From: Drechslerella dactyloides
Lineage: Eukaryota; Ascomycota; Orbiliomycetes; Orbiliales; Orbiliaceae
Direction of reading: 5' to 3'
DNA length: 64,000 nt
Assembly: GCA_020064725.1 (NCBI GenBank)
Contig: JAGTWJ010000001.1
Span: forward strand, 2,232,001 to 2,296,000
Part shown: one piece after another, positions 39,052 through 49,007 of the stretch
Layout of the letters: each line of letters begins with the position of its first letter
Position numbering within the stretch: position 1 is the first letter of the stretch
Translations under genes and position numbers: made by a program
The notes under the pieces: generated by a model
Told to the model about the DNA's origin: nothing
The model's database searches: none
What the model saw: the letters and a program-made list of their open reading frames with translations, nothing else

Positions 39052-39531
39052 TCATTTCCCCTCGGCTTTGACTGGCGGCAGAGCGCGAAGGCCCCGCCGA
39101 GTAGGTTTATTGAGATCAAACCGTTTCCTCAATTGAATGCCCCTTGCCTGCATCATCCGATCGCGACCTTTTGCTCCGCTCGAGACTTCAACGGAAACAG
39201 TGTGGGTCTGCCAACCAAACTCTGGGTTCCAAGGGTAGATATCTGAGGGCGGATTATAGTAATTCGTATCGACATCACTGTCCCAGAAGAGAACGGCAGT
39301 CCAACCGCCACCGTCGGCAACTGCGGCTACGCACAAGTCTACCTGCGAGGCGTAAGCTCCATCTGGCGTATACCAAGCCTGAGCTCCAATTGTATTTGCG
39401 TACAAATAAACCGTAGTACGCGCGGGGATGCTTGTAGGATAGTGTCCTGAGTCGAAACCCGTTGGGATTGCTACGTAAGGCGGAAGCCGCAAAGGATCAT
39501 GAAGGGCTTTACCCAACAGGTGATTTTTCAT
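39052..39531 (-). CDS. Hypothetical protein, orphan ORF
   Basis: A 159-codon uninterrupted minus-strand ORF beginning MKNHLLGKALHDP and ending KAEGK. The composition looks protein-like, with many aromatic and glycine residues (YLYANTIGAQAWYTPDG, AVADGGGWTAVLFWDSDV, FGWQTHTVSVEVSSG), suggesting a beta-rich domain. The C-terminal 40 residues are basic. I do not recognise a family. There is no signal peptide at this start, so it may be the last exon or surviving part of a longer gene. It is isolated in the 38-44 kb island, with no conserved neighbour on the same strand for several kilobases. Confidence 0.4.
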   Translation of the reverse strand: MKNHLLGKALHDPLRLPPYVAIPTGFDSGHYPTSIPARTTVYLYANTIGAQAWYTPDGAYASQVDLCVAAVADGGGWTAVLFWDSDVDTNYYNPPSDIYPWNPEFGWQTHTVSVEVSSGAKGRDRMMQARGIQLRKRFDLNKPTRRGLRALPPVKAEGK

Positions 39532-40613
39532 GTATACAGTTGTGAGCTGCTACATCGAAATCATATTTGTTCCATGCTGGCGGCTCGATATTGATATTGT
39601 CTCACGAAGCTAAGTCAGACTAGATCCTGGACTCAATTGCGGATCGTGACAGACCAGACGAGACACGGCTCGGTAGCTTAAACCAAAAATTTGCTAGGAA
39701 GTACATGTACGATGTCCAAGCCCAATTCATCATTGGCTAAAGCTGCAGCAGTCTTGTCAAAGCGTTAACAAGGCCTGCAGTTGACTAGTTACTTGTGAAC
39801 TACAGTAACGTAAACGGGGTCTGGTCTCATGAGCTCATGGACGCCTCGATTCTTGGCAGAGCTAAAGTGGCTCAGTGTAGCTCGGCGCGAGAACAGTGTA
39901 ACCAACAAAGCTTAGCTTAGTGTAACAATTGAATCCTGCGGATTTCGCAAATATAAGAGATGTTCAGCTTTAAATCTCGATACGTGTCATGCACGGAGAC
40001 ATGATGATACCGATATGGATAAAATCTCTAGAAACAGGAGGTTCTGTCAAGAATCCAAAACTTAGCTTAGAAAACTCGACGATCTCAGAAACGTAGTATA
40101 TAGATGTCATTGCACGCTTCGTTATATATATATGCAGGTGATCCTTCAGTGGTCTAGCTAGATCTAGATCTATAGAGGCCGGGGTCAACTTGTGGATCGT
40201 CTGATATATGCATATATGCGTACTTCAATTGTCAGCGTGTATTATAACCCCATTGACCTGCCGTTTTCAGAATCTCAGGCCAAGCTCATCTGAGCTCAAT
40301 GCTTCCTCGCTTTATAGTACCGGTATCGGCATGAAGATTCACAGCAGGGGTAAGTTAATCGGTGTCTTGGCCTACTTGTGATTCGCCATGAGCTCGCTTC
40401 CGTAGCGGCTTCTAGCGGCAAGATTCGCAGGCGGGGCTCAGGGTCCGGAGAGGCTAGATACAACCCACACATCATATATGTATACCGAGTCGCCGCAATA
40501 TTGCTCAACCTTTCTCAACCGAATTTAAAAGGGATCAAATGACCCAAAAAATGAATAGGAAGCGGAGAATCCAGAACTCGAACCCTTGCGAAGGGAGCTG
40601 AAAAAGAGGGACC
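39532..40613. other. Gene-free stretch in the 38-44 kb island
   Basis: No supported gene. The sequence is AT-richer than the flanking conserved blocks, with gctagatctagatc- and atatatat-type tracts near 40130-40170. Confidence 0.6.
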
Positions 40614-40740
40614 AAAAAAAGACTGAGCTTCTCTCTGTTTGCATGTGCAGGGGCCATACTTGGGCAGGGGACATGCTAATCTTCTCTGTGGGGAGGTGAC
40701 GCGGTGTCAGCCACTGCAGTGCGCCAGCCAGCATTTCTGC
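40614..40740 (-). ncRNA. U6 snRNA-like sequence, probably a pseudogene
   Basis: On the minus strand, 40689-40655 reads ACAGAGAAGATTAGCATG, then a variant of the U6 internal stem-loop (TCCCCTGC, then CCAAGTATG). About 32 of these 35 bases agree with the canonical U6 core as I remember it, including the invariant ACAGAGA and AGATTAGCA boxes. A T7 run suited to Pol III termination follows at 40620-40614. A TATATG element lies at about 40775-40770, roughly 30 bp before the expected 5' end. However, the 5' stem-loop and 3' segment do not match U6, and the internal stem-loop has substitutions. The element is therefore most likely a decayed or chimeric U6 copy. A very divergent functional U6 is less likely. 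Confidence 0.5.
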
Positions 40741-41173
40741 CGGCGAAAACTAACTGTAATTTGGCATTCATATACTTCGTATTGTCAAACTTAGTTAGCA
40801 GAATCTACAATATAAGTCAGTTACAGTTGTGCGCCCGCTTATGTCATCAAAGCCTGTCAGCAGATAAATTCGAATAGCGGGAGAGATGGATGGATCAATG
40901 CTCGCCACCATTGTCACAAGCTCGACTATCGATATCCCTGGAGAAGCTTCATGCTTGCCGTACCAGATTTTCTTTGAGTGAATGTCTATAAGTATAAACT
41001 TGTGGGATCTTCTTATATAAGTCCTTGGTATAGAAAGGTATTTTCGCACTGCCTGAAATCTTAGATCGAATATATTTATGGAATTGATAGGTAGCTAAGC
41101 AAATTTAATTCCTTCGAAGCTTCTATATATTAGATACAAATGTCAATAAAAGGGTAGTTTGGTCCGTTACTGC

Positions 41174-41428
41174 CTATGGCTCACCATAATCCTTCTTCGT
41201 GGCGACCCCCGGCCTCCAGACGTAAGGTCCGGCTGTAGGGTAAAGTTCAGAGAGAAATGCGTCCCACTCCTGAATGCCTGGGGTCGTTTGTATGTACTCC
41301 ACGATACGTTTCCATCCGCTATTGCTATTACTGGCGTACTTACCGTTAGGCTCGTTCACAACAAAGAGACGGTTCTCATCTGATGATATATATGGGGTAA
41401 GATGTGATATAGACGCCTGAGTGCCCAA
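41174..41428 (-). pseudogene. Possible gene fragment, unknown family
   Basis: An 84-codon minus-strand frame with protein-like composition (SGWKRIVEYI, EWDAFLSELYP, YVWRPGVATKK). There is no convincing start codon context or partner exon. It could be one exon of a lost gene in the island. Confidence 0.25.
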
Positions 41429-41877
41429 TCCAACTGTTGATTATTATTCTTCACCTGATCATCTTGGTCTCTGGAACTCCAAACAAGCCAATCAAACACT
41501 GATTATACTTATGCACCAGGCTTCAATATGCAGCAATATCAGTTTGCTAAATTTCATTGTGGCTGGTCCTGAAAACTCACAAATGCATGAGAAACTCTAG
41601 CCTCAGATGACCAGCTGTATGGCTCGAAGTGAGAAATGCAAACACCAAGTACATCGGTATGGTTGGTGAACTTAACTATTCACCCGAGTGGGGTCGAAAA
41701 GCAGGGGATATCCGGATCAAAGTGGGGTAGCACTGAAGCGTCGAGAAAAGGGTAATTTTGAGGATGTGGATTTTAACCTGAATGGGATCTTGAGGTTCTG
41801 AAATGGGATCCCTAAGATTGTCTTATAGGTTCAGTTTCACAAGGTGAGTAAATAAAAAAAGTATATACTCAAGCATC

Positions 41878-41925
41878 AACGAGTAATGCGATGCAGAATT
41901 GTCCCGTGCTGTCTGCAGAACTCTA
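41878..41925 (-). pseudogene. Decayed copy of part of the 42876-43316 ORF
   Basis: Plus-strand sequence gagtaatgcgatgcagaatt and the following 24 bases match gagcaatgcgatgtagaagt at about 43158 and the bases after it, with few substitutions. In the same frame the minus strand encodes CRQHGTILHRITR then a stop, against CRQHGTLLHRIARR in the longer ORF. The two are therefore related coding sequences, and this one is truncated. Confidence 0.5.
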
Positions 41926-42390
41926 GCCAAAAAGTACGTCTAGCTACGCAACGGGTCTTGTTGTATACATGTATACTATAATTTGTCAATTCAATCGGCC
42001 GGCCGTGGGCGTACGCGTATGTTGAGGACGGGATTTATTCATGACAGACCAACCAACCAACGTCTGTAGCGGCTATATTAGTCTCGAGGCCAGATGCAAT
42101 GACCACGGCTATATATATAAAACCCGAGCTCGGATCCGCGGAGTTCCATAAACAACAATGTAGGCATCGGAGTGGGAGCTGGGCAGCACATACCTGTCAA
42201 GTTGGGTGAATGCAAATCACCTAGTGGTGCCAATGATACCAACAGTTGGACATCCCTAACCCAACTTGCCAGTATGCGTTAGTTCGCACAGTCGCGGTAT
42301 ACCGGTAGGCGTCCGCAAAACCAACCCGCATTGATACTGGAAACTCCTGTTAAGTTTCAAAGTTCGTATACACGTAGCAAGAGGGGCGCG

Positions 42391-42408
42391 CATGCATGCA
42401 TGCATGCA
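42391..42408. repeat. GCAT tetranucleotide repeat
   Basis: More than four tandem catg/gcat units, self-complementary. Confidence 0.85.
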
Positions 42409-42875
42409 AAATACAGAACGTTGACCGGTCGAGCGCTGTAAGGCGGCTTGACATGCAACATGACTCTGTAATACACATATATACGCACGCATACACTAAT
42501 GGGCCGTATATACGCGGTCCGTGTATCATGATATCTTGTGCTGGCTTAATCGACCCCTTTCATCGTGCATCGGCGGGGAACTGCATTCCATAGACGCGAC
42601 GGTGGAGCTGATCAAGCTGCAGGTGCAGAGTACCAACGCTCAGAGACCGATTGTCCATGTCGAGCACATGGGAATCCGTAACGCAGACTGCTATAGCTAA
42701 GTATTCTATATAAGCACACACGCGCGGAGTAGCCGCATGCATGCAGGGAAAAGCCTCGAGTTTCAGATGAAACAGGGTCACGATTTCGATGCCGTTGCAA
42801 TATCGAGAAACTCGTGCATTCGCGACTCGACTCGCGCGGGGGGACAGTAGCCTGGCATCGAGGCTAGGAGAACAG

Positions 42876-43316
42876 TTAAGCAATTAAACGAGCCGTGGCA
42901 CGTACGCCATGTCGACGCCACCAGTAGTAGCACGGGACATTTCGATTGAGGTCGCGCAGTAATCCTTTGAGCCGATTCGAAGCGGTGGATTGCATTCGCC
43001 CAGCCGTCTTTGAGGATGCCAGTGCACCCGAGACTATGTCAGTGTAGGGGTTGTCGACCCACTTTTTGTGCAACATGGCTTGGCGATTAAATTTCTCGCG
43101 CTGCTTTGGCCACAATGGGAATTTTGACGAGAAGGGACCTCGTGTATGTCCGTATCGTCGAGCAATGCGATGTAGAAGTGTCCCATGCTGCCTGCAGCAG
43201 TATCTGCGCACCGAAATCCCAATGAATAATGCTTGAACGGTCGCACAGCGACGCGCGACACATACGGCTTGGCGATACCTGAAACCGGGAACTTTAAACT
43301 GCACTATCGAAAACAT
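42876..43316 (-). CDS. Hypothetical protein fragment with a related relic nearby
   Basis: A 146-codon minus-strand ORF. It contains CRQHGTLLHRIARRYGH, then GPFSSKFPLWPKQREKFN, MLHKKWVDNPYTD and NRLKGLLRDLNRN; the composition is basic and protein-like. A truncated related copy lies about 1.3 kb away at 41878-41925, which supports a once-real coding sequence that was duplicated. I do not recognise the family. It could be a transposon-encoded or orphan gene fragment. Confidence 0.35.
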   Translation of the reverse strand: MFSIVQFKVPGFRYRQAVCVARRCATVQALFIGISVRRYCCRQHGTLLHRIARRYGHTRGPFSSKFPLWPKQREKFNRQAMLHKKWVDNPYTDIVSGALASSKTAGRMQSTASNRLKGLLRDLNRNVPCYYWWRRHGVRATARLIA

Positions 43317-44249
43317 CCCGATCTGAAGATTTCGACTTTTAATTGAGGGTTCGAGTCCAGTGTCCCCGAGACTAGTTCAAGTCGGAGCTGCCACCTGCCG
43401 CATTGCGCGTAGTCTCATATGACCGGTAATAGTAGCTAGTATAGTATCGGTTGTCGTGAAAAATCGGATGCTCATCTCAGTCATGCCCCTGCAAACTTAA
43501 GCCATCATTAGTATTTTTGGCTCCGCGCTCCCTGCAGGCAATTCGTCCCGAGACATGTACACTACGGTACGGACGAACGTTCGTGAGGGGAGACCTATGC
43601 ATGGAATACCCAATGCAACATAAAGTCGCACGGGGTCGAGCAGGATTTCCTCGCAAACTCTCTCGCATGTCCGAACGTTACCGCACCAAGCGCTGCATTA
43701 CGATTGCCCTTTGCTCGCCTTTTTCTGCGGCGGCGCAGCGTTGCGATTCGGATTGCCTCGACCTGTTTGTGTATTCCGATATAACATCCTTTGTTGTACG
43801 TCCAACGGTGCGAGGCTTCATGTAGAGTGGTGGTATGACTGTTGGCACTCTAGCTACTTATCCAACGGAACCAACATTCGCCGCAGCTGCGCCGCAGCTG
43901 GCTGTCCGGATTCAGGTCGCGGTCGTCGAGGGTTCTTGTTATAAAGAAGGCGGTGGTCCAGTTTGGTCCTTGTAGCTTGTTGTCTCATTCTTTCCGGCTT
44001 TCCTTCGAGTCGCCTTCCTTTGTTGAACGACCTACTTATACATCGCCCCTTGGTTCGCATTATTCTTCTTCCACAGTGCATTGGCATGATCTCGACCTCG
44101 TGCGCTATCTTCGATGAAACGGCCGGCTGGCATTGATACTCGCTGATACATACCGACCATCGCTTCATGCTCGCTCACCTCTAGCGGGACGCACGCCATT
44201 CCTCGTTCTTTAACTATATATTCTACGCTATCCGGCCAGTTACGACCCT
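43317..44249. other. Intergenic region upstream of the DUF3405 gene
   Basis: No supported gene. The right half should hold the promoter and leader of the plus-strand DUF3405 gene. Confidence 0.6.
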
Positions 44250-45670
44250 ATGAAGTTTACGTCCGCCGTCCCTATGTCCCCAACCATGCGGCGTCCGCGT
44301 TCGCTCCGCCCCGCAACGGTCCTCCCCGCGCTCGGCATCATCCTGCTCCTCATCCTCATCACCAACCGCTACTACCTCGCCGACCCTTTTGTCAACATCG
44401 ACACCAGCTCCGGCAAGGCCGTATTCCCCGACGAGGATCCCGAGGTTTTCGAGCCGCCCGCGGCGTCGGTCCAGCACAACGTCATCCGCGGCGACGGCGT
44501 CGCGTGGACGAACGACGCAAAGACGACATGGCACTCCGTCGGCCGCCACCCGAACCGGCCGGAATGCTGGACCTTCGCTGACCGCTTCCACGTCTACGAG
44601 GGTCTCTCGCCGCTGATGGCCAGCACGATCGCGGACAACAACCGCATCAACAAGAGCAAGCGCGCGATCCTGCTCCGCGTCCACCGCGACCTCACCTGGA
44701 GCGAGCAGTTCACGCTGCACGCGCGCGCGCTGGTCCTCGAAGCTGGATATCTCGCCAAATACGACGTTACGATCCTCGTCCACCTCGACACCGACGACGC
44801 CGGGCGTGCGGACTGGCTCGCCCGCGTCCCCGGCGAGCTGCAGCCGCTCGTGCAGTTCTTCACGACGGACGATTTGAAAAGCTGGATCCCCGGGGGCGCG
44901 CCGTTCAAGAACGTCTACGAGCACAACCACATCGCCGTGCAGCGCTTCATGGCGCAGAACGCACGGTACGAATTCGTGTACACGGTCGAGGTGGACGTGC
45001 GGCTGATCGGGCGGTGGGACGTGTTCCTGGACGACGTGGACCGCGAGTACGCGTTCCACCGCGCGCGTAAAGACGCCAACCAGGAGATGCCGGGCGCGAC
45101 GCCGGACCTCGTGACGTTCCAGTTCCTGCGGCGCCCGCGCGAGCAGTGGCCGTGGCTGGAGGAGAAGTGTACGGGTTATTTCGGCGGGCTGAAGAACGTA
45201 CGGGCGTCGCTGGGGATCATGTGGGGGTTTTCGCGGCGGATGACGGCGGCGATGACGCGCGTGAACGAGGGGGGTGTTAACTGTTATTATGAGTATTTTG
45301 CGCCGTCGGTGGCGTATCGCGAGGGGTTGACGTCGTTCTTTTACCAGCATCCGCTGTATTGTCCGAGGGCTTCGCCGTCGGAGCGGTTTTCGCTCGAGGT
45401 GGAGGATGTTGGGCGGAACGACCCGCGGCGGCTGCAGGTTAAGAATGTTCCGGCGGGGTGCACGGTGAGTTTAATTCCTTTCCTTTCCCTTCCTCCTCAT
45501 TGGTGTCTATATATCGGGCGATGGGTTTGAACTGACGGCGTGGGATCGTATTGCAGTATTTCTTTACGCCCTCGCATTCGCAGGAGTTCTGGGAGACGTG
45601 GCACGATAACCCGGAGGTGTGTCGGCCGCCGGCGCTGGTGCACCCGGTGAAGGGCGACAAGTGGAATTGA
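44250..45670 (+). CDS. DUF3405 family protein, predicted type II membrane protein
   Basis: Two exons (44250-45464 and 45557-45670) give 442 residues; the intron uses ACG/GTGAGT and TTGCAG. Residues 22-39 form a single hydrophobic anchor after an Arg/Pro-rich cytoplasmic tail, so the rest should face the Golgi or ER lumen or the outside. The core has the DUF3405 features AILLRVHRDLTWSEQ, VTILVHLDTDD, YEFVYTVEVDVRLIGRWD and GGVNCYYEYFAPSVAY. DUF3405 proteins are fungal and of unproven function. The acidic EVDVR motif, the topology and the fold-like alternation suggest a glycosyltransferase-like enzyme, but that is inference. The length is somewhat short for the family. The ATG at 44250 is the first in-frame start. 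Confidence 0.85.
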
Positions 45671-46558
45671 CGACACGACGTTTAGATGGCATGTTGCGGT
45701 TAGCGGTTGTTTCCCGGAGTTTCTAGCAGTATATTTAGGTCGTGTATACGGAGGCCGGCGTCGAGGGATGTTTTTATTATATCGTTCGGGTCGTAACGCG
45801 ACTAGTTTGATTCATATATTATTATAAAATGTCGTGATATGATTCGTTTGTCCGGTGAGATCGGATGTGCGATGCATCTGCGGGCGTTGCCGCACTGCGC
45901 ACGGTCGCATCGACGCATCCACTTGATCAAGTTCCCCCACGTGCTATGCGAGATGCACTACTTTTGAAGTTGTCGTCTGGAGAATTGCCTAGGCAGTTTT
46001 GACGGAAGCTAGCCCGAGATCGTGAGGGACGGGCTCAACGACCTTCCGGTTGCCGGAAACTGTTGGGCCGGCGAGCGGTCTTTCGGGCAGCCGGCGAACG
46101 TTCGATCTTGTGCGTCCCTCGGCTGCGGGCGGGGCCACGGAGCAGCACCTGTCGCTCTGGGCAGCTGTCTCGATCCTGGCGAGCTCGCTCAGATGACACG
46201 CATGAACGCTCCGTGTGTACTTATATAATATAATCCGACCCCGGATCGATCGATCTTTGTTCAGTTCAGCGCATGACCGGCTGTCCGTTGACTGGAAGAC
46301 ATCATCCGCCCTAGTTCCAGTTCTGCTGGTCCCGCCCGTTCCTGCAGTATTACCCCGCCATCCTGTCACATCCTGCCAGTCATCCATCCGCATCCACGAC
46401 GACACCGGCAAGCTAGCAGTACTAGTCCCACGAAAAGCAAATTATACTTGTTAGCGAGGGACGGAAATCCGAGCACACGCACACCGACGCATTCGTATAT
46501 TATATCACCCTCCCTCGGCTTCTCGCCCTCCCTTCCTCCCTCCTCCCTCCTCGCAGAA
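45671..46558. other. Intergenic: DUF3405 terminator and acyltransferase promoter
   Basis: No supported gene. AT-rich sequence after 45700 (tattattataaa near 45818) fits a 3' untranslated region and polyadenylation region. Pyrimidine-rich CCTCCCT tracts at 46505-46555 lead into the next start codon, and a CAG just before that ATG could be the acceptor of a leader intron. Confidence 0.6.
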
Positions 46559-47545
46559 ATGCTATACTACCTCACAATCTTCATGGCCGTCTACGCCTCC
46601 GCCACGCTCGCCCTCGCGCTCCTGGGCACCATGTCGAGTCTCGCGCGCTTCGGCGCCCGGCTGCTCGTCGCCTACATTATCATGTGCGCATGCGCGCTCT
46701 ACGGCGTTGCCGCGAGCATCTTCCTCCGGCTGTTCGGCGACGTGGGCGTCGCGCAGTGGACGGTCGCGCGGGCGTTCCGGTATACGCTGTGTCCCGCGAT
46801 TGGCGTGTCGTTCGAGATGGAGAACGAGGCCGGCATGACGGCGAACCGGCCGGCCGTCTTTGTTGGCAACCATCAGTCGTAGGTTACCATACTGCTTACT
46901 ATTCTTGTGATACGGTGGACTGTGTGCTGACGGTGTGGTTTTTTTTATTGTAGGGAGCTGGATGTGCTGGTGCTCGGGCAGGTGTTCCCCAAGTACTGCA
47001 GCGTCAGCGCGAAGAGCAGTCTCAAGCACGTCCCCTTCCTCGGCTGGTTCAGTACGTCCCCTACTATCCATCTACTACCGCCTACAGACGAACACAACTA
47101 ACGTATATATGAATGAATAGTGACGCTAAGCGGCACCGTCTTCATCGACCGCGCGAACCGCCAGAGCGCGCTGTCAACCTTCGACAAGGCCGCCGCTGAA
47201 ATGAAATCCCGCCGGCAATCCGTCTGGATATTCCCCGAAGGCACCCGCTCGTACGCTACCACGCCGATGCTGCTGCCGTTCAAAAAGGGCGCCTTCCACC
47301 TCGCCGTGCAGGCGCAGGTGCCGATTGTTCCCGTCGTCGTGCAGAATTACAGCCACGTGCTGAACGTCAAGGCGCGGACGTTCGAGAGCGGGACGGTGAA
47401 GATCAAGGTGCTGCCGGCTGTGTCGACGGCGGGGATGACGGGGACGAAGCAGGAGATCGATGGGCTGGTTGAGCGGGTGAGGACGTCGATGCTGGTGGAG
47501 CTGGAGGCTATGGGGATGGGTGGGAAGAATGCGAAGAGGGAGTAG
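46559..47545 (+). CDS. slc1: 1-acyl-sn-glycerol-3-phosphate acyltransferase (lysophosphatidate acyltransferase)
   Basis: Transfers an acyl chain from acyl-CoA to lysophosphatidic acid, making phosphatidic acid for phospholipid and storage-lipid synthesis in the ER or lipid droplets. Three exons (46559-46878, 46954-47051, 47121-47545) give 280 residues, normal for fungal Slc1. Two hydrophobic segments occupy residues 4-25 and about 32-58. The PlsC motifs are complete: NHQSELD at 104-110 (catalytic His105 and Asp110, split by intron 1 within Ser107), FIDR at 147-150, FPEGTR at 177-182, and VPIVPVV. Both introns are GT-AG and about 70-75 nt. The PPTase gene follows on the same strand after 434 bp. 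Confidence 0.95.
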
Positions 47546-47979
47546 CTATTTTATAGGGGAGGGGATGCATTGCATGGTGGGGTGTATAGAAAGTGGATGC
47601 GAATGCTACGTATACGGGTATAGACTTTCTTTCTTTCTTCCTTTCGTTCATTCACTTTTTCTTTATCTACTTCATTGTGTATTTTTTCTACTTGGTCTCT
47701 TGCGCTTCGGCTTGTTGGTGTGAGTATTCATTGCATTGCATTACCTGTGTCTTTGTATTAAACTTATATCCATCCATACATCGTGTGTAGTCTTGAAGCC
47801 AGACGGGTGCGAGATGACTAAGAAACATACAGGCTTCCGTTTTGCTCACGCCCCGTGATATAATATATTGATTTCTGCGTTGCCGCATCGTTGACGTCGT
47901 TCCATCCACTGTCGCCGTCATCCGATTGGACTCTTCATCCGACCTTTCACACAGTTAATTCTTTCCACCAAGCGCACGG
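47546..47979. other. Intergenic: acyltransferase 3' region and PPTase promoter
   Basis: Contains TTTC-rich sequence at 47627-47665 and no gene. Confidence 0.7.
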
Positions 47980-48918
47980 ATGCCGCTGATCCGATGGCTG
48001 CTCGACGTCCAGCCCCTCTGGAATAGCCCCGACGAGGTCCGTCCCCCACCACTCCTCAAGATACTCAAACCCAAGCTGACAAGTCTTGAATATAAATAGT
48101 TCAACGCAGCACTGCACCACCTCCCCGCCACGACGCACGCGCACATCCAAAACTACCACAGACCATCAGACCGAAAGCTCGCGCTCGCCTCACAACTGCT
48201 CCAACACCTCCTCGTATCACGACACCTCCACATCCCCTTCCCAGCCGTCTCCATCACCCGCCACCACTGCAGCCTTCCCGGCGCGCGACCCGTCTACGGC
48301 GACGAGACGAACGGCATCGAATACAGCGTTTCCCACCACGGTTCCGTCGTAGCACTCGTCTCCCGTCTGTTACCCCCGAAACAGACAGCGGAAGAAGAGG
48401 GAAGCGTAGGTGTAGACGTCCTCTCGTACACCGAGCCGCCGAGCTACGTTCATCCCAACTTATCCAGCGCGCTAGAATGGGCGGAGGGGTTTACGGAGGG
48501 CGGTGTGTTCACGAGTGGTGAGATGGAGGGTATCCGTGCTGCGGCTGCTACAGACGGATGGGAGGCGGTCGTGAAGGAGGTGCATTTACGCTGGGCGGTG
48601 AAGGAGGCGTACGTTAAGGCTTTGGGCACGGGACTCGCGACGGACCTGACGGGCGTGGAGGCGCGGGTGGAGGGTGTTAGGGCGTTGTTGGAAGAAGAGG
48701 GGAGGAGGGCGAAAGTGGAGGTGTGGCTTGGACGGGAGGGGCAGAGGAGGTGTGCTGAGGGTTGGTACGTTGAGGTTGAGAGGGTTGGTGGGGCGGGGGG
48801 ACGGTATTGTGTGGCGCTTGCGACGAGGGTGGAGGGGTTGGAGGAGGGGGAGAAGGGCGGTGAGTGGCGTTGGCTGGATTATACCGTCGATATGCTGCCG
48901 TATATCGTTGGTTCATAG
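47980..48918 (+). CDS. 4'-phosphopantetheinyl transferase, Sfp/NpgA type
   Basis: Moves phosphopantetheine from CoA onto carrier-domain serines of fatty-acid synthase, polyketide and nonribosomal peptide synthetases and alpha-aminoadipate reductase. Two exons (47980-48036 and 48100-48918) give 291 residues. The N-terminus LIRWLLDVQPL fits fungal NpgA-like enzymes. IEYSVSHHGSVVALV at 92-106 is the substrate motif; GVDV at 123-126 supplies metal-binding Asp125; and RWAVKEAYVKALGTGL supplies Trp184, Glu188 and Lys192 of the W..KE..K motif. The 63-nt intron has a weak GTCCGT donor, a CTGAC branch site and a TAG acceptor. It is needed because the unspliced frame stops at the TAG. The protein is shorter than A. 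nidulans NpgA (about 340 residues). Its stop lies only 89 bp from the stop of the convergent reductase gene. Confidence 0.92.
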
Positions 48919-49007
48919 TACATATACATCTACTGGCTTTATAGCTGCTTTGTATTTATATCGTGATGAATGTGGATGCAAGGTAGGTATATATATATAG
49001 ACGCCTA

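Larger units (their letters stand above)
40741..42875. other. Island DNA with decayed gene fragments
   Basis: There is no complete gene. A minus-strand 84-codon frame at 41174-41428 (containing ELYPTAGPYVWRPGVATKKDYG) looks protein-like but matches no family I know. A decayed copy of part of the 42876-43316 ORF lies near 41878-41925. A GCAT run occurs at 42391-42408, and AAGTTGGGT/ACCCAACTT inverted copies lie near 42200 and 42260. Confidence 0.5.

Noticed and set aside
44223..45350. 375-codon minus-strand frame rich in Arg, His and Val
   Set aside because: Antisense shadow of the DUF3405 gene.
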